From Salvator merianae (lineage: Eukaryota; Chordata; Lepidosauria; Squamata; Teiidae), in the NCBI GenBank assembly GCA_003586115.2, contig QVOM02000034.1, positions 128,437,936-128,501,935 of the forward strand: a stretch of DNA of 64,000 bases, written 5' to 3'. Of this stretch, positions 37,301 through 47,499 are shown piece after piece. Positions within the stretch are counted from its first letter, which is position 1. Every line of letters begins with the position of its first letter. The position numbers and the translations under genes were made by a program. Below the pieces are notes generated by a model. That model was given only the letters and a program-made list of their open reading frames with translations, made no database searches and had not been told where the DNA came from.

Positions 37301-40300
37301 GTTTAACTCCCACATACACGAGGCAGCACAGAACTGCATATTATACACATTTAATACTCCTGCTTTGTGAAGCAATTAATCTTTCTACCTTCATTATACA
37401 CTAACCTGTTTAGTGGACTGTATCAGTCAATAGTTAACTAGAAAAAAATTGAAAGCAATTGACTCTCTTCAGCAAGATACAGATCCTAAATGAACAGGAA
37501 GACTGGGCAGATTTTAGTAGCAAGGCAGAAAATTCATATTTATAAGAAGTGATGGTAGAAGGCATAAGGAAATTCTGTACAAGCAAAAGCAGAACACTAT
37601 TGGCTTCGTAAGAGACAAGCAAGAAAAAAAGTTCCAGTAAATATTAAACTTCAAAAAAATTGCAAGATTACAGGAAGTCTAGTCAATTATACCTGGTACA
37701 CCAGTTTAGACCAAGAGTTCAATTAGCCATAAATACATGCAGGTGGCAAAAAACAAAACAAGAATCCTTGCCTCCAGGTAATCTCCTAGCTAGAGAATCA
37801 CAAAAGGCAGGTGACCAAGCCTATAGCCCAAGGAAGAAATCAACCAGACTCATACTTATTAGAACTACTCAATTCACAATTCTAAGACCCCCAAGCAGCC
37901 CAAGGAAACCACTACTGCAATACCACACACACTTGCATGGGAGTAAAGCCCACTGCGGCCAGCTTCCCAGCAATCATACACAGCTGGGGACAAAACCCAT
38001 GACGAAAGCTGCAGCTTCCGTTGACAGCAAATCTCTGTTCCTCCTGTACTAAACGTTCATTTAAAATCGTACTTCACAGAAGCTGCAGAGTGGCTTCCCT
38101 GCAACAACAAAACAAAGCATTACATTTTGATAAGCTCTTAGCCTTTAAGTACGTTATGCGCCCCTATCATTGCTTTATGGACTTGCGCTTTGCGAAAGCT
38201 CTACAGATGAGACTTTCTGAAATACATTACTTGCACAAAAGTACACGCGCATGTGCAATGGCAACAGCTCCACACATCATGGCTCAAGGCAAAAGAATAG
38301 CACCACAGTATGTAATGTGTGTATCTTGCGGGACAAAAGGAAGGGAGTGGCACCATCAGCTGCAAAGTTAGCATAACCAGATGCCCCTTATCTAATTCCA
38401 GGGCAGGAACAGTCACTGCAGATTTATGGGCAGGGATTCTGCCTTGAAAGTAAGAGGCCAGGCCAAACCAGACCTGGATTTCCCAAGGGACCCTACCTCC
38501 TCCCACATTCTCTTCCCATTTACAAGAACAGGACAAAGCAACTTTCATGAAGATGAACTTAAATTACATTTATCATATTTGCCCTGCACCTAAGGTAGAA
38601 GGGCAACGCAATGTACCCAATCCCTCACTCTGGGGCTTCTCATACCTTGTGATATCATAACCCTCCAAAATGATTAAAAGTCATGTAGCTCCCTTAGCCC
38701 TTTATGAATATAGTTATTAGATCATTGGGGGTCTGGCTAGACACCTTCACACTTTCTAATAAAACAGAAACCTTCACACTTTGTTACAAATTAAAATCTT
38801 TTTTAAATAAACAAAAATTTAAAGATTACTAAATAATAATTCACACATTGTGATCATTAAATATAGGACAAAATGAATGTATTGTGGGCAATATTCCTCA
38901 GATTTTCATAATTCTTTGGAAAATTCCATAGAAGGCCTAGCACTTCCGAGAACCAGAAGAGAAATGCCAGATGTAGCTATCACTTTGTGACACACTCACA
39001 CACACAAGACAAGATCCACAGTTTGCAAATGAATGCCTTGCACAATATAAACTAGAGCCAGCTGCCGATATTGGGCAATAATCCCTTATAGCTCCATGGT
39101 AGAGCATGCTATTTAGGCTGGTAATCTCTGTCAACGGACATCACAAGTTAAAACATGTTCGGATGCCTCCCTTAACTGAGGGAGCGGCTGCTCCAGGAGT
39201 GCGTTGGGTTTCCACAGAGTAGATGCACATGGCCAGGACCAGAGACACACTCGCCTGCCAGTGGGATACAAGTGTTGAACAAAAAGCAACAGAACCCACT
39301 ATCTAGGTATCTTTTTATTAGGAAGGAGGCAGGACCTAGTCAAGACTGGAGGAAGCTTCAAATGCTTCTGTCTTTTTAGACAAATGGACCAAATCAAAAC
39401 ACTGGGGAATTGAGACAACTACATTCACCAACTTCTTCATCAGAAAATAAAGCTTGCAACACTACAGAGGAGAAAAGGATGGAAAAATGTTGTTTTATAA
39501 AGGTGAGGCAGTGCATACAGCAAGAGAAAGTTAACTGCAATGTGAGTGGATTCTGAATTCAGAAGCAAATAGCACTTTAGGGCTGCCAGATAATCAGCCA
39601 GACTAATTATCCCAGCCATAGAAAATGCTAAAAAAAAAACCTCCAGGTGTACAATCATATTTCAACTAAATGTGGCAAAAACACTCTGACTTTGTCCAAG
39701 GGTACTCTCTTTGCTATTACCGCTTTGCATGCTACTCAGCAGGCCTAGCTGGCCCATAAGGACAAAGGGGGCAGCCTGGGCCCGGTTTCCTGTTCTTTCC
39801 CCTGCCACCTCCAGGTTAATAAGCCAGCATGGTTTACTTTGCATTTTCCTTGGCGGTGTGTCCAGCATGGTTTATTCCCATCTGAATGTGTGTAAGCCTG
39901 CAAGGTTTCACTTTCCATGAACTTCACCTAGTTTAACTTCTGGTTCCAGCTAGCATCCACAGCACTACACTTTCCTCTACCACACCAATACCGCCCCCCC
40001 CCCCCAGTGGCTAGAGCTCCTGATTTTTCAAGCAGTGTCTCTGAGGTCCCTAAATGGGGGAAAGCAAAACCCAGGTCCTCCAAAGCCACAATGGGGTGCT
40101 GGGTCTTGCCTTGAGCCAAAATAGCTCCAATGCCTGTTCTCAGAGCAAATAACATACAGTCCTGCAAATATACATCCTGTAACTTCCCTTCATAGAGACC
40201 AATCATCCTATATCGTTGGGGCTACCGACCAGGGATGCCAAGGCAGAATTCCAAAGGGATCTGCACTGCCATTGTTATCAATGACAGCTTTTCTTGAGAA

Positions 40301-40600
40301 AGAAAAGATAAGCAGGGGGTTGTCACAACTGATAGAACCATCAGCGACTATGAAACCTCATCAGAAACCTCTTCAGGGAACCACAGAGAGGGATACCTCG
40401 AGAGACTTGTTTGCCTGAGATAAACGGAGAACCGATATCATCTGAACCTGGATGGCAACCTCCAGAACCATTCAGGCATTACTACAACGAAGCCCCCACT
40501 GCGCCTACAGAACTCTAAAGAGTAACGCAAGCAAAACCAACAAAAAATCTCTGCACCGAAAATCCTACTACTTCAACATCCACAAAAGCAGAATTACGAG
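34388..40600. other. unassigned intron DNA, repeat-poor
   Basis: The longest stretch without a recognised element in the window, next to LAMC1 exon 1. No coding similarity was recognised. Regulatory content in the first intron is plausible but no specific site is supported. Confidence 0.5.
39994..40005. repeat. poly(C) run, 12 bp
   Basis: Uninterrupted run of 12 C in LAMC1 intron 1, about 0.8 kb from exon 1. Confidence 0.95.
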
Positions 40601-40780
40601 AGGACGAGAGGCATGGATAGGAAAGCAAATGGATCTGGAACCCGCACGGCGGTGGCGCCGGGCAATTCGATCCAGGCCTCCGTTGCCAAGCCCTTCTTTC
40701 TCCATGAGGACACCCCGCGGCCATCAAGTCCACCCCAACTGGTGGCAATTCGTCCCTCCCTCCCTCTCTCTGACTCTTGC

Positions 40781-40786
40781 ACTCAC
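40781..40786 (-). other. LAMC1: LAMC1 exon 1 splice donor
   Basis: On the minus strand the exon ends ...CATCTTG followed by GTGAGT, a full consensus 5' splice site. The split codon (G at 40787) would be completed by exon 2 as the glycine that follows the HL of the LN domain in gamma-1 orthologues. This fixes the exon boundary. Confidence 0.93.
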
Positions 40787-41177
40787 CAAGATGCAAAGTG
40801 AGATTGATGGTGTTGGGATACTGGACGCCCGCCAACATCGTTTGGCTCTGCCACCAGGTGGTGTCGGCCTGATTGTTATAGTCGGTGAGGAAGACGGCGC
40901 CGTGCTGCAGGTGAGGGTGTGAGGCGTCGCACAGGTGGCATGACTTGGTGACCCCGGTGACGCCGGTCTGCACGCAGTACTCCTCAGCCGGGCTGCCGCA
41001 CGTGTTGGTGGCCACCACGGTGGCGTTGAAGGCGGCGTTGACGAACTCCGGCATGCAGCGCTGGGGCCGCCCCGTCTGCTCGCTCTCACACTCGTCCATG
41101 GCGCTGCGGCCGCCCAGCCCGGGCAGCCGCAGCAGCAGCAACAGGGAGAGCAGACCCAGGCGCAGCCGGCCGTCCAT
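40787..41177 (-). CDS. LAMC1: LAMC1 coding exon 1 (laminin subunit gamma-1, N-terminus)
   Basis: First coding exon of the laminin gamma-1 chain, a secreted basement-membrane protein that assembles with alpha and beta chains into laminin heterotrimers. The exon encodes 130 codons plus one base, so the following intron is phase 1. Residues 1-25 form a signal peptide (a short basic start, then a leucine-rich core at about residues 7-18). From residue 26 the protein enters the laminin N-terminal (LN) domain: six cysteines (30, 41, 60, 68, 80, 83), motifs RPQRCMPEFVNAAFN, EEYCVQTGVTGVTKSCHLC, and DYNNQADTTWWQSQTMLAGV, which match gamma-1 orthologues almost residue for residue as I remember them. 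N-glycosylation sequons are at N51 and N125. The ATG at 41177 was chosen because it immediately precedes the signal peptide and has an A at -3 and a G at +4. The frame stays open upstream, but that part is promoter DNA. The signal peptide differs from mammalian ones, as expected. The rest of the gene lies beyond the left edge. Confidence 0.96.
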
Positions 41178-41440
41178 CCTGCTTCCTTTGCCTCGCCTTT
41201 GAAACGAAGAGGCAACCCCCGCCGCCTCGAAGAGTGGCCTCCTTCGACTGCAACAGCCGCCCGCTGCCGCCGCCGCCGCTCCCTCTCCTCGCCTTGCAGC
41301 CTGCCAGAGAAAAAGCGGACGGACGCGGGCCCGGCGGCGGCTTCCAGGAGCAGCAACAGCGGAAAAAAGTTCACATACAACTATGCATAGCGCGCACACA
41401 CTCTCCGCTCTCTTTGCTAAAGGGTGGGGGCGCCCGCATT
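41178..41440 (-). promoter_or_regulatory. LAMC1: LAMC1 5' UTR and core promoter (approximate)
   Basis: GC-rich sequence directly upstream of the LAMC1 start codon. The transcription start cannot be fixed from sequence. On the minus strand there is a TATA-like TGTATATCC at 41449-41457 and a GC/KLF-type GGGGGCGCCC at 41426-41435. Mammalian LAMC1 promoters are described as TATA-less and GC-box driven, so the TATA-like word may be incidental. A five-codon upstream frame (41371-41388, ATG to TGA) would be in the transcript if it starts upstream of it. Confidence 0.6.
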
Positions 41441-41470
41441 GCACGCCGGGATATACAGCCCTCCAGAGGA

Positions 41471-41480
41471 GGGGGGGGGG
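41471..41480. repeat. poly(G) run, 10 bp, at LAMC1 promoter
   Basis: A run of 10 G on the plus strand (C on the gene strand), about 300 bp upstream of the start codon. Confidence 0.9.
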
Positions 41481-41560
41481 AGAAGGCAAGGGCTAGGGTC
41501 TTAGGCTGGGGCTGGGCTGGGATCTGTCCTCCGCCTCCTTTCCGTCCTCCCTCTTGGAAT

Positions 41561-43014
41561 GCTTTGAATGGAGAAGAAATAATTCCCGCACGGGGACTCG
41601 CTGCAGAAAGAAGCGCCCTCGGGCAAAAAGAGGAGATAGTATTAGCAACAAATCCTGAACTTCCTGCAGAGCTACCATGACTTTTTTTTTTTTAACTACC
41701 AACTTTCTGCAATTCAAAAGCACGCAGGGGACAGCAGTTGTGGAAGAAGATTTTAGTCTCGTTTTATACACAAATACAGTTCAACTTGGCTACGCTTATT
41801 TATGCGTCAAAAACTCTGACGTTTAAAGGATCCGAAGGAATATGATTTGTAGGTTTATTTGGAAGTCTAGGGGAAAAGGGAAAAGCTGGATCCTTTTGGT
41901 GGAAACAAGAGATATGATTTCAAGTGATTATTTTTTTTAATGGGATCCGCACCAAAGTGGTGCTCTCATCCATCAACACAGAATAACTTATAAAAATCGT
42001 GGATTCGGGTTTTTTTTGGAGGGGGGGCGGAGAGGGCTCTACTTTGGTGGAAAATTCTGAACCCAAAGCATGAATCTTCATAGATCCATTTGGTTTGGAT
42101 GTGAAATTTTCTTGTAAACCTGGTCAAAAGATAACCTCTGAAATCATGGATCCTATCTTGCACAAAACCACCAAAACACATACAAAAATGAATCCGGACA
42201 TGGTTCCGCCTTATGGCAATATCTACACAGGCAGGGGAAGAGCCCTATTCCACACACAGTTTAAAAAAAAAAAAAGCAGTTTTGAAGTGGTAGTATCTGC
42301 ATACTAGTGTCTTAATCCACATTAAAGGTCAGAAAATTCACTTCCAAAATGAACTCCCTGGTCTTAAGGGTGGATTACTGGTGAGATGGGGATGCTAGCA
42401 TCTGCATCCTCTAAGCCACTTTGAACTGCTTTTTAAGATGTGTGCAGAAGCAGCAGCCTAAAAGGAGCCCTACCCTACTCTAGTGGCCCACCTCTTAAAG
42501 CAGCAGTATGCTATCTGCCCACTGTCCCCGCACGTCAAAATTATGCTCAGGAATTCCCTGGCTACAATCTAGACTAGCAAAGAGCACACACACACCGTCA
42601 AGATTGCAACCAGGGAATCTCTGGGAGCAATTTTGATGGACAGAGTAGGCTGCCTCCCCACCCCCATATCCAGATTATCTGCAATCATGATGCAGGAGGA
42701 GGAGGAGCCAACCTGTCCCCACCATCAAGATGACAGCTGGGAATCCCAGCTGAGATCTTAACAGCAAAGGGAGAGGCAGTGACGATCTCTGTCAGCAGGG
42801 GCAGCCCTTTCCCTGCTGCTGAGCTTTTTGTGAGCAGATCCCAGCTGTAAACAGAGACAGAGTTCACCAAACATTCTCTTCATCTGTTCGGCCACTACAG
42901 TGCTCTATGAGGGCTTACGGTTGCATGGCAGGTGACAAGTGTGGCAGATGCTGTACTCATCCTGCACACTAAATATGCCATAAGGGGCCAGGGTTGTAAA
43001 GATGCTATGCACTT
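41561..43014. other. LAMC1 upstream intergenic DNA
   Basis: The CpG island fades out here. Between 41825 and 42190, GGATCC-containing words recur four times and CCACCAAA-like words also recur; related words reappear at 43575-43690. This suggests an old unclassified repeat. The inverted repeats at 42537 and 42733 are listed separately. Confidence 0.45.
42537..42637. repeat. imperfect 35-bp inverted repeat
   Basis: TCAAAATTATGCTCAGG ... TCCCTGGCTACAATC (42537-42571) pairs with 42603-42637 with several mismatches. A short palindrome, CAGCTGGGAATCCCAGCTG, follows at 42733-42751. Probably relics of a palindromic transposon. Confidence 0.6.
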
Positions 43015-43556
43015 ATGGGTTTTTTTAAAATTAAAAAAGCTTTATTGAAGCAAAACAAAGAATGCAACAAAACAATTAAAGAAAGAAAGAAAAAAATCAG
43101 CAAATACATAATAACCATAAATGCTTTCCCATTTAACATAAGAGATCCCTCCACCTTCTTCCCCCTATCCACCCCTACCATCCCCTTCCTTCCCCCCCCT
43201 TAACTATTCCTAAAGTTCCAGCTGAGGAACCACTGCACACAATCAAATAAATCCTTATTTGTGTTTCCGTCTCCCCTGTTGCTATTAACATATTCCATCA
43301 ATACCTTCCATTTACTGATAACTGGTACATCAATCTTTCCACCACTGTATCTTATTCTTAACTCATACAAAAATTCATTTTTCAATTGATCTACTAAATA
43401 TGAAAAACAATTTTGAACTGCCCATTTTGTCAGATCTTTCCATCCCAAGATAACAGTTGCTTGTGCTACCAGTATCATATGATTTAACAAATCATATTCC
43501 TCCATACTCAAGTTTACATCTCTTGCCACCTGTAACACCTGTGCCCTCATGATGCA
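43015..43556 (-). mobile_element. L1-like LINE 3' fragment, minus strand
   Basis: On the minus strand an open stretch from about 43550 to 43201 ends in a C-terminal pattern (ILGWKDLTKW ... CFSYLVDQL ... ISKWKVLMEYV) that parallels the plus-strand copy at 47500-47830. It is followed by a purine-rich 3' UTR and the terminus AATAAAGCTTTTTTAATTTT. Confidence 0.7.
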
Positions 43557-44661
43557 TTCACAGCATCATAAAGATGCCATGTGGATCCTACCTTTGTTTT
43601 GTGTGGGACCTTTGGTGGGGATCATATTTTGTAAAATATCTGAAATCATGAAGATTCTGTTTTTAAAATCAAGGGATCCATTTTTTGGTCCATACCTGAA
43701 GTCTAGTGTATTTTATCCTTACACAATTGGAAATATGTGTATGTTTGCAGTCTCCACTGGGAACTTTTATCACTTTTTTCATGCATGAAGGACAATACAG
43801 ATTATTATTATTTTATTATATCACCTTTCACTATGCTGTTGACAGGTAAAATCACCCAGTGGATCTGCAGTGGATCTACCTGGGAGCTATGCTTGAACTG
43901 TTTTATCCTTAGGTTTTAAAGAAGACCATCTGTTCATATGCAGAGGACCTTTTCCTCCCTATTGAATAAGTACAGCCCTATCTTAACCTATAACTTCTAA
44001 GTATCACCTATGAAAACTGAAGCTAGCCAATGTAGCTGTATAAATAGGTTGTGATGAAAAAAGGGCAATTCAAATGAACAGAAGTTTGCAACAATTCTCC
44101 TGTTAGAAAGGGGTACTCTTTGGTTCAGAAAACAAAACAAAACAAAACAGGGAGTTACAGTGAAATTATGGAGAGGGAGGGAAGTTGGCATTTTGCAAAA
44201 CAAAAGCAAGAAATTTTTTTGTTTGTTTCATAATACAGTCCAAGAAAGCGATCATCCAATAAAGCTGGTTCTGAACACCAGGAATATATAGTTGAACTAT
44301 ATATTTTACTACAATAAGAGAGACCATATTGAGAGACTACAATAATCTCTAACCCTGAAGAGAGATTAGAGAAATTCATAAAGGAAAAGGCTATAAATGG
44401 CTACTCTACAGGTGGCTGTATAGTATATTACTTCTGATATCAAGGAATACACATTGCTGGGAAATGAGAGCAAGATAGTGATAACAGCGGTGTGCAAAAC
44501 CCTGTTTGAATGTTTTGGAACCACTCACTTCAAAGTACGGGATGAAATATGCAAAGTGGAGCACCATGCCGTGTCCTCCAGGGACTAGGTAAGAGTCTTA
44601 CCATGGCTCACCTGCTCCTTCTTTGCCCCTCCTGGCCATGTCTGCCATGTAGAGGGGATGA

Positions 44662-44675
44662 GCGCCCTCTACTGG
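44662..44675 (-). promoter_or_regulatory. CTCF-like core motif, minus strand
   Basis: The minus strand reads CCAGTAGAGGGCGC, which fits the vertebrate CTCF core consensus at all 14 positions checked. Only the core word was assessed. Confidence 0.5.
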
Positions 44676-44724
44676 CCTCTAGCTCCAGCCAACCTAGCTG
44701 TTCGAAAGCAATTAATTGCAAGTA

Positions 44725-44850
44725 GATAAATAGGGAGCATCACATTGTGTGATGCGGAAGATAGACAGATGTAAGCCTTCGGGCGAAAAATAACCTTGTA
44801 AGCCACTTTGAGTCAGCTTCAACCGAGAAAAGTGGGGTATAAAAACCAAG
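44725..44850 (+). mobile_element. LINE/SINE 3' end carrying the TTC array
   Basis: TTGTAAGCCACTTTGAGTC ... GAGAAAAGTGGGGTATAAAA is the terminal block of a retroposon of L2-like 3' type. The TTC array begins a few bases later, so the microsatellite appears to have grown from the element's tail. Confidence 0.6.
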
Positions 44851-44949
44851 TTCTTCTTCTTCTTCTTCTTCTTCTTCTTCTTCTTCTTCTTCTTCTTCTT
44901 CTTCTTCTTCTTCTTCTTCTTCTTCTTCTTCTTCTTCTTCTTCTTCTTC
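44851..44949. repeat. perfect (TTC)33 / (GAA)33 trinucleotide array
   Basis: 99 bp of uninterrupted TTC on the plus strand, GAA on the LAMC1 strand, about 3.7 kb upstream of the LAMC1 start codon. Poly-Leu, poly-Glu and poly-Lys frames across it are artefacts. Confidence 0.98.
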
Positions 44950-45021
44950 CCATGGCTCACCTATTCCTTCTTTGCCCCTCCTGGCCATCTGAAAGTTGAG
45001 GGGATAAGGCCAAGACCTTCA

Positions 45022-45035
45022 CCAGTAGAGGGCTC
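45022..45035 (+). promoter_or_regulatory. CTCF-like core motif, plus strand
   Basis: CCAGTAGAGGGCTC on the plus strand differs from the CTCF core at one position (T for purine near the end). It points away from the motif at 44662-44675. Confidence 0.4.
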
Positions 45036-45329
45036 TGGCAGGCCAGGGAAAGCAATAATGTCATTGTACATTGCTTTATGATGACTCTTGGCCCTGCCCT
45101 CTAGGCTCCAAAACTTCTGGGGAAGACAAAGAAGGAGTAGGTGAGCCAAGATAATGCCTTCACCTAGTATTTAGGGAAGTCAGTGTTCCACTTTGACTGG
45201 CCCACACTTAGAGGTATGAGGCTGCTTTGAGTGTTTTGTGGAACACTAAAAACAACATTTCACATACCCCTGCGTTATGTTGGTTTTAAGTCTAATTTGC
45301 TGATTCCCCATAAAATATCTGCTTTACCA

Positions 45330-45400
45330 CTGCTGGAGCAGAATGGTGGACTAGACTGACCTTTGACCTGACCCAGTAAGACTATTTTTTCTGTTGTTTC
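45330..45400 (+). mobile_element. CR1 LINE 3' end remnant
   Basis: GCAGAATGGTGGACTAGACT then TGACCTGACCCAGTAAGACT, a short CR1-type terminus. Confidence 0.55.
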
Positions 45401-45667
45401 TGAGTGAGAAACACTTATATATATTAAGGAACAACCATCTTCTTCATTATTCCTGAGCACTAAAATTTGATTGATAACATTTGTATTCGTCCCTTTACCC
45501 AAAGGTCCCAGCTGCTGCACCACCAGAATAAGATGTTTGTAAACAGGAACATGTGGGCATGAACTAGAGAATGACTTTTTTCCTAACTCCCCAATTTTAG
45601 ATATATAGATTCAGATGTAGTGTCCCCCAAATTCTCTGAAAGGCATCCCAGTTTGCAGAGGTTACAG

Positions 45668-45943
45668 CAGGAGTAGGCAAGCTTTTTGGCTTAGGGGCCA
45701 CAATGAGTTTAAAAATTTGCAGATGGGCCAGGCCAGTATCAAATGGATGGAGAGTGTTTGTATGAACTGATATCAATTACGTGTAAAAGCCATTACCTAA
45801 AAGTAAAAGAAAACTTACATTCAAATTACATTCCATTTCAGTGGGAACAGTGTTGTTGGACAATTTTGTACAAATGTTTTATGGGCCGGATTAAAAAGCC
45901 CAATGGGCCATATATGACCCGCAGGCCATAGTCTGCCCAGCAT
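45668..45943. mobile_element. hAT (Charlie-like) MITE
   Basis: The left end CAGGAGTAGGCAAGCTTTTT pairs with the right-hand GGCCATAGTCTGCCC. Internal GGGGCCACA and GGGCCGGATTAAAA blocks are characteristic of widespread amniote hAT non-autonomous elements. About 276 bp. Confidence 0.7.
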
Positions 45944-46164
45944 TACCTGCTCCATCTCCAGCCTTAAAAATGCTGCATTCTACTGAAATCATTTTGATCA
46001 CAAAAAAGTTTGGAAAGGAGGCCCAAAGTCCTAGCAATTTCCCTTCCCTTCCCAGTCCAGTTCTCTTTTAATAAGAGTAGTCAGACCTCCATTAGATCAT
46101 CCCCTGCTGGATAACCTCCATGTAGGCTTAGACTAACTTTAAAATGCTTAAATAAAGAGACGTG

Positions 46165-46345
46165 GATGTTGTTGTTTAGTCATTTAGTTGTGTCCAATGG
46201 ACCAAAGTATACCATGCCTATCTACCATTTAGTGTCTCCCAAAGTCTGTCCAAGCTCATATTTGGTGCCTTCATAACACTATCTACCCATCTCATTCTCT
46301 GCCAACCCCTTCTCTTTTTCTCTTCAATCTTTCACAGTGTGAACA
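46165..46345 (-). mobile_element. BovB (RTE) LINE 3' end, minus strand
   Basis: GTTGTTGTTTAGTCATTTAG followed by TTGTGTCCAATGGACCAAAG is the reversed BovB 3' terminus, then ATCTACCCATCTCATTCTC from the end of ORF2. Heavily mutated. Confidence 0.8.
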
Positions 46346-46420
46346 ATCCCACCTCAAAGCCATCTTTGAACCACCTCAGAGATGCTTTTTGTGTGTGTGT
46401 GTGTCTATCATAGCCATGGA
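46335..46420 (+). mobile_element. GGGGCAGACTGGTGTG-family fragment
   Basis: CAGTGTGAACAATCCCACC, TCAAAGCCATCTTTGAACC and CAGAGATGCTTTTTG match the 3' half of the repeat at 11750-11865. A short GT array interrupts it. Confidence 0.55.
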
Positions 46421-46626
46421 AAGTAGTTTTTCTTTAGACTATCTGCCTACCTTAAAAAGGAATTCAAATGGTTGCAATTTGAACAAATTGACATTATGAT
46501 GAAATGAGCATGCTACCAGGTCAATAATATGGTTTTAAGAAACTCTGTATTTGTGAGGCTTTAGACCTGGAGTATACAGTTCATTTTTTTTCTTTGATTG
46601 CCATTTATATAGAAAAATCAGAGACT

Positions 46627-46806
46627 TGGGGTGCATCCAGACAGGGTCAAAAACCCATAATTAATTGCCACTTGTGATCATGGCACTCCCAATATAGTCC
46701 TGGAATATAAATCCAATATTCCATGCTTGAGGCATTGCAGGAGGAAGAACTATCATGGCAGAATACCCTTTTAATACGAAATTGAATCGCTCTCTGGATT
46801 GCTGCT
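46627..46806 (+). mobile_element. 197-bp-class MITE, copy 3
   Basis: Left end GGGGTGCATCCAGACAGG, right end CTCTCTGGATTGCTGC. The interior aligns in opposite orientation with 12494-12687. Confidence 0.7.
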
Positions 46807-47034
46807 GTGAAAATACAGACGAGATCTAGGCATGAGCAGTAGCTACCTGGAAATCCTTTCGAAATGCTACCGGATACATCCTCTGCATGATTAGCCAATC
46901 ACACAATGGGATGCTCACAAGACGTCAACGTATGTAACTCAAGAATGAATACCATTTTTCTCAGCATAATGGTGGACTCTGGTGCATGGGGGCTATGAAA
47001 GCTGTCTTCATTTATCTACCAAATTTTCAACTTG

Positions 47035-47070
<36 letters not shown>

Positions 47071-47085
47071 TCTCCCTCTCTCAAA
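47035..47085. repeat. (TC)n microsatellite
   Basis: Pyrimidine-pure CT dinucleotide tract with CCCT interruptions, followed by an (AAAC)n-like stretch. Confidence 0.95.
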
Positions 47086-47499
47086 AAAACAAACAAACAA
47101 AAACCACCCTCCTGGTAAGTGGACTGGACATTGAGCAGGGGGTCACATGCCTGACAATGGAAAAGTAAGGGGAGGGAAATGGGTGAGGTGATGATTTGAG
47201 ACAGAGCCAGGCAGGAGCAACAGAAGTGAATACTGGTTAACCAATCATAAACAAGTATACACAAAGAGGGATGGGATGGAGTGCATCACGTGAAAAGGAA
47301 ATCTCAAGGCAATAGCATAAATGCCTCACTATGACATGCTAAAACATGGAAAGTACAGAACACCCTGCCAATTAGCTACAGTTTTAGGAATTCAAACTCT
47401 AATTGTTGACATGGTTGTTGAACAAAAGCTATATACATTCATATGTTTTGGTCATGTGAAAAAATACAGATATACAGAAATACAGAAAATGACTGAAGA

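Larger units (their letters stand above)
1..40786 (-). other. LAMC1: LAMC1 intron 1 (5' portion), inferred
   Basis: LAMC1 runs leftwards, so everything from the splice donor at 40786 to the left edge is intron 1 unless an exon was missed. LAMC1 intron 1 is known to be very long (tens of kb) in mammals, so the absence of exon 2 within 40 kb is unsurprising. No frame here resembles the continuation of the LN domain, and no other gene was recognised. The content is unique AT-rich DNA plus the repeats listed separately. Confidence 0.8.
40630..41560. promoter_or_regulatory. CpG island over LAMC1 exon 1
   Basis: About 0.9 kb of strongly GC-rich DNA with many CG dinucleotides, sharply different from the AT-rich, CG-poor DNA on both sides. 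It spans the LAMC1 promoter, 5' UTR, exon 1 and the first bases of intron 1. This is what is expected of a broadly expressed gene and supports the promoter position. Boundaries were judged by eye. Confidence 0.85.
44485..45272. mobile_element. hAT-like palindromic element (0.79 kb) with nested tail and duplication
   Basis: The left end CAGCGGTGTGCAAAACCC pairs with the right end, which read in reverse is CAGGGGTATGTGAAATG. Inverted similarity continues inwards (GTGGAGCACC against GGTGTTCCAC; ACTAGGTAAGAG against TTCACCTAGT) and includes a 22-bp arm pair at 44953-44974 and 45127-45148 with one mismatch. A 39-bp block at 44601-44639 is repeated directly at 44950-44988 (2 mismatches) and brackets an inserted LINE/SINE-type tail with the TTC array. 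Ends of the CAGNGGTGTGCAAA type are typical of hAT MITEs in reptiles. Confidence 0.7.

Noticed and set aside
39061..39140. tRNA-derived SINE (ATAGCTCCATGGTAGAGCATG)
   Set aside because: Only an A-box-like word; no B box or shared body with the other SINE copies.
40452..40922. Plus-strand open frame of 156 codons across LAMC1 exon 1 and its intron edge
   Set aside because: It is antisense to a confident exon, its composition follows the GC-rich exon, and it resembles no known protein.
41178..41489. N-terminal extension of the LAMC1 frame to an upstream Met
   Set aside because: The frame is open, but the extension lies in promoter DNA, resembles no laminin, and would bury the signal peptide.
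41234..41680. Plus-strand open frame of 148 codons over the LAMC1 promoter
   Set aside because: Long frames are expected by chance in a CpG island; it is low-complexity (Arg, Gly, Pro) and lies antisense to the 5' UTR.
44712..44999. Poly-Lys, poly-Glu and poly-Leu proteins
   Set aside because: Direct translations of the TTC/GAA microsatellite.
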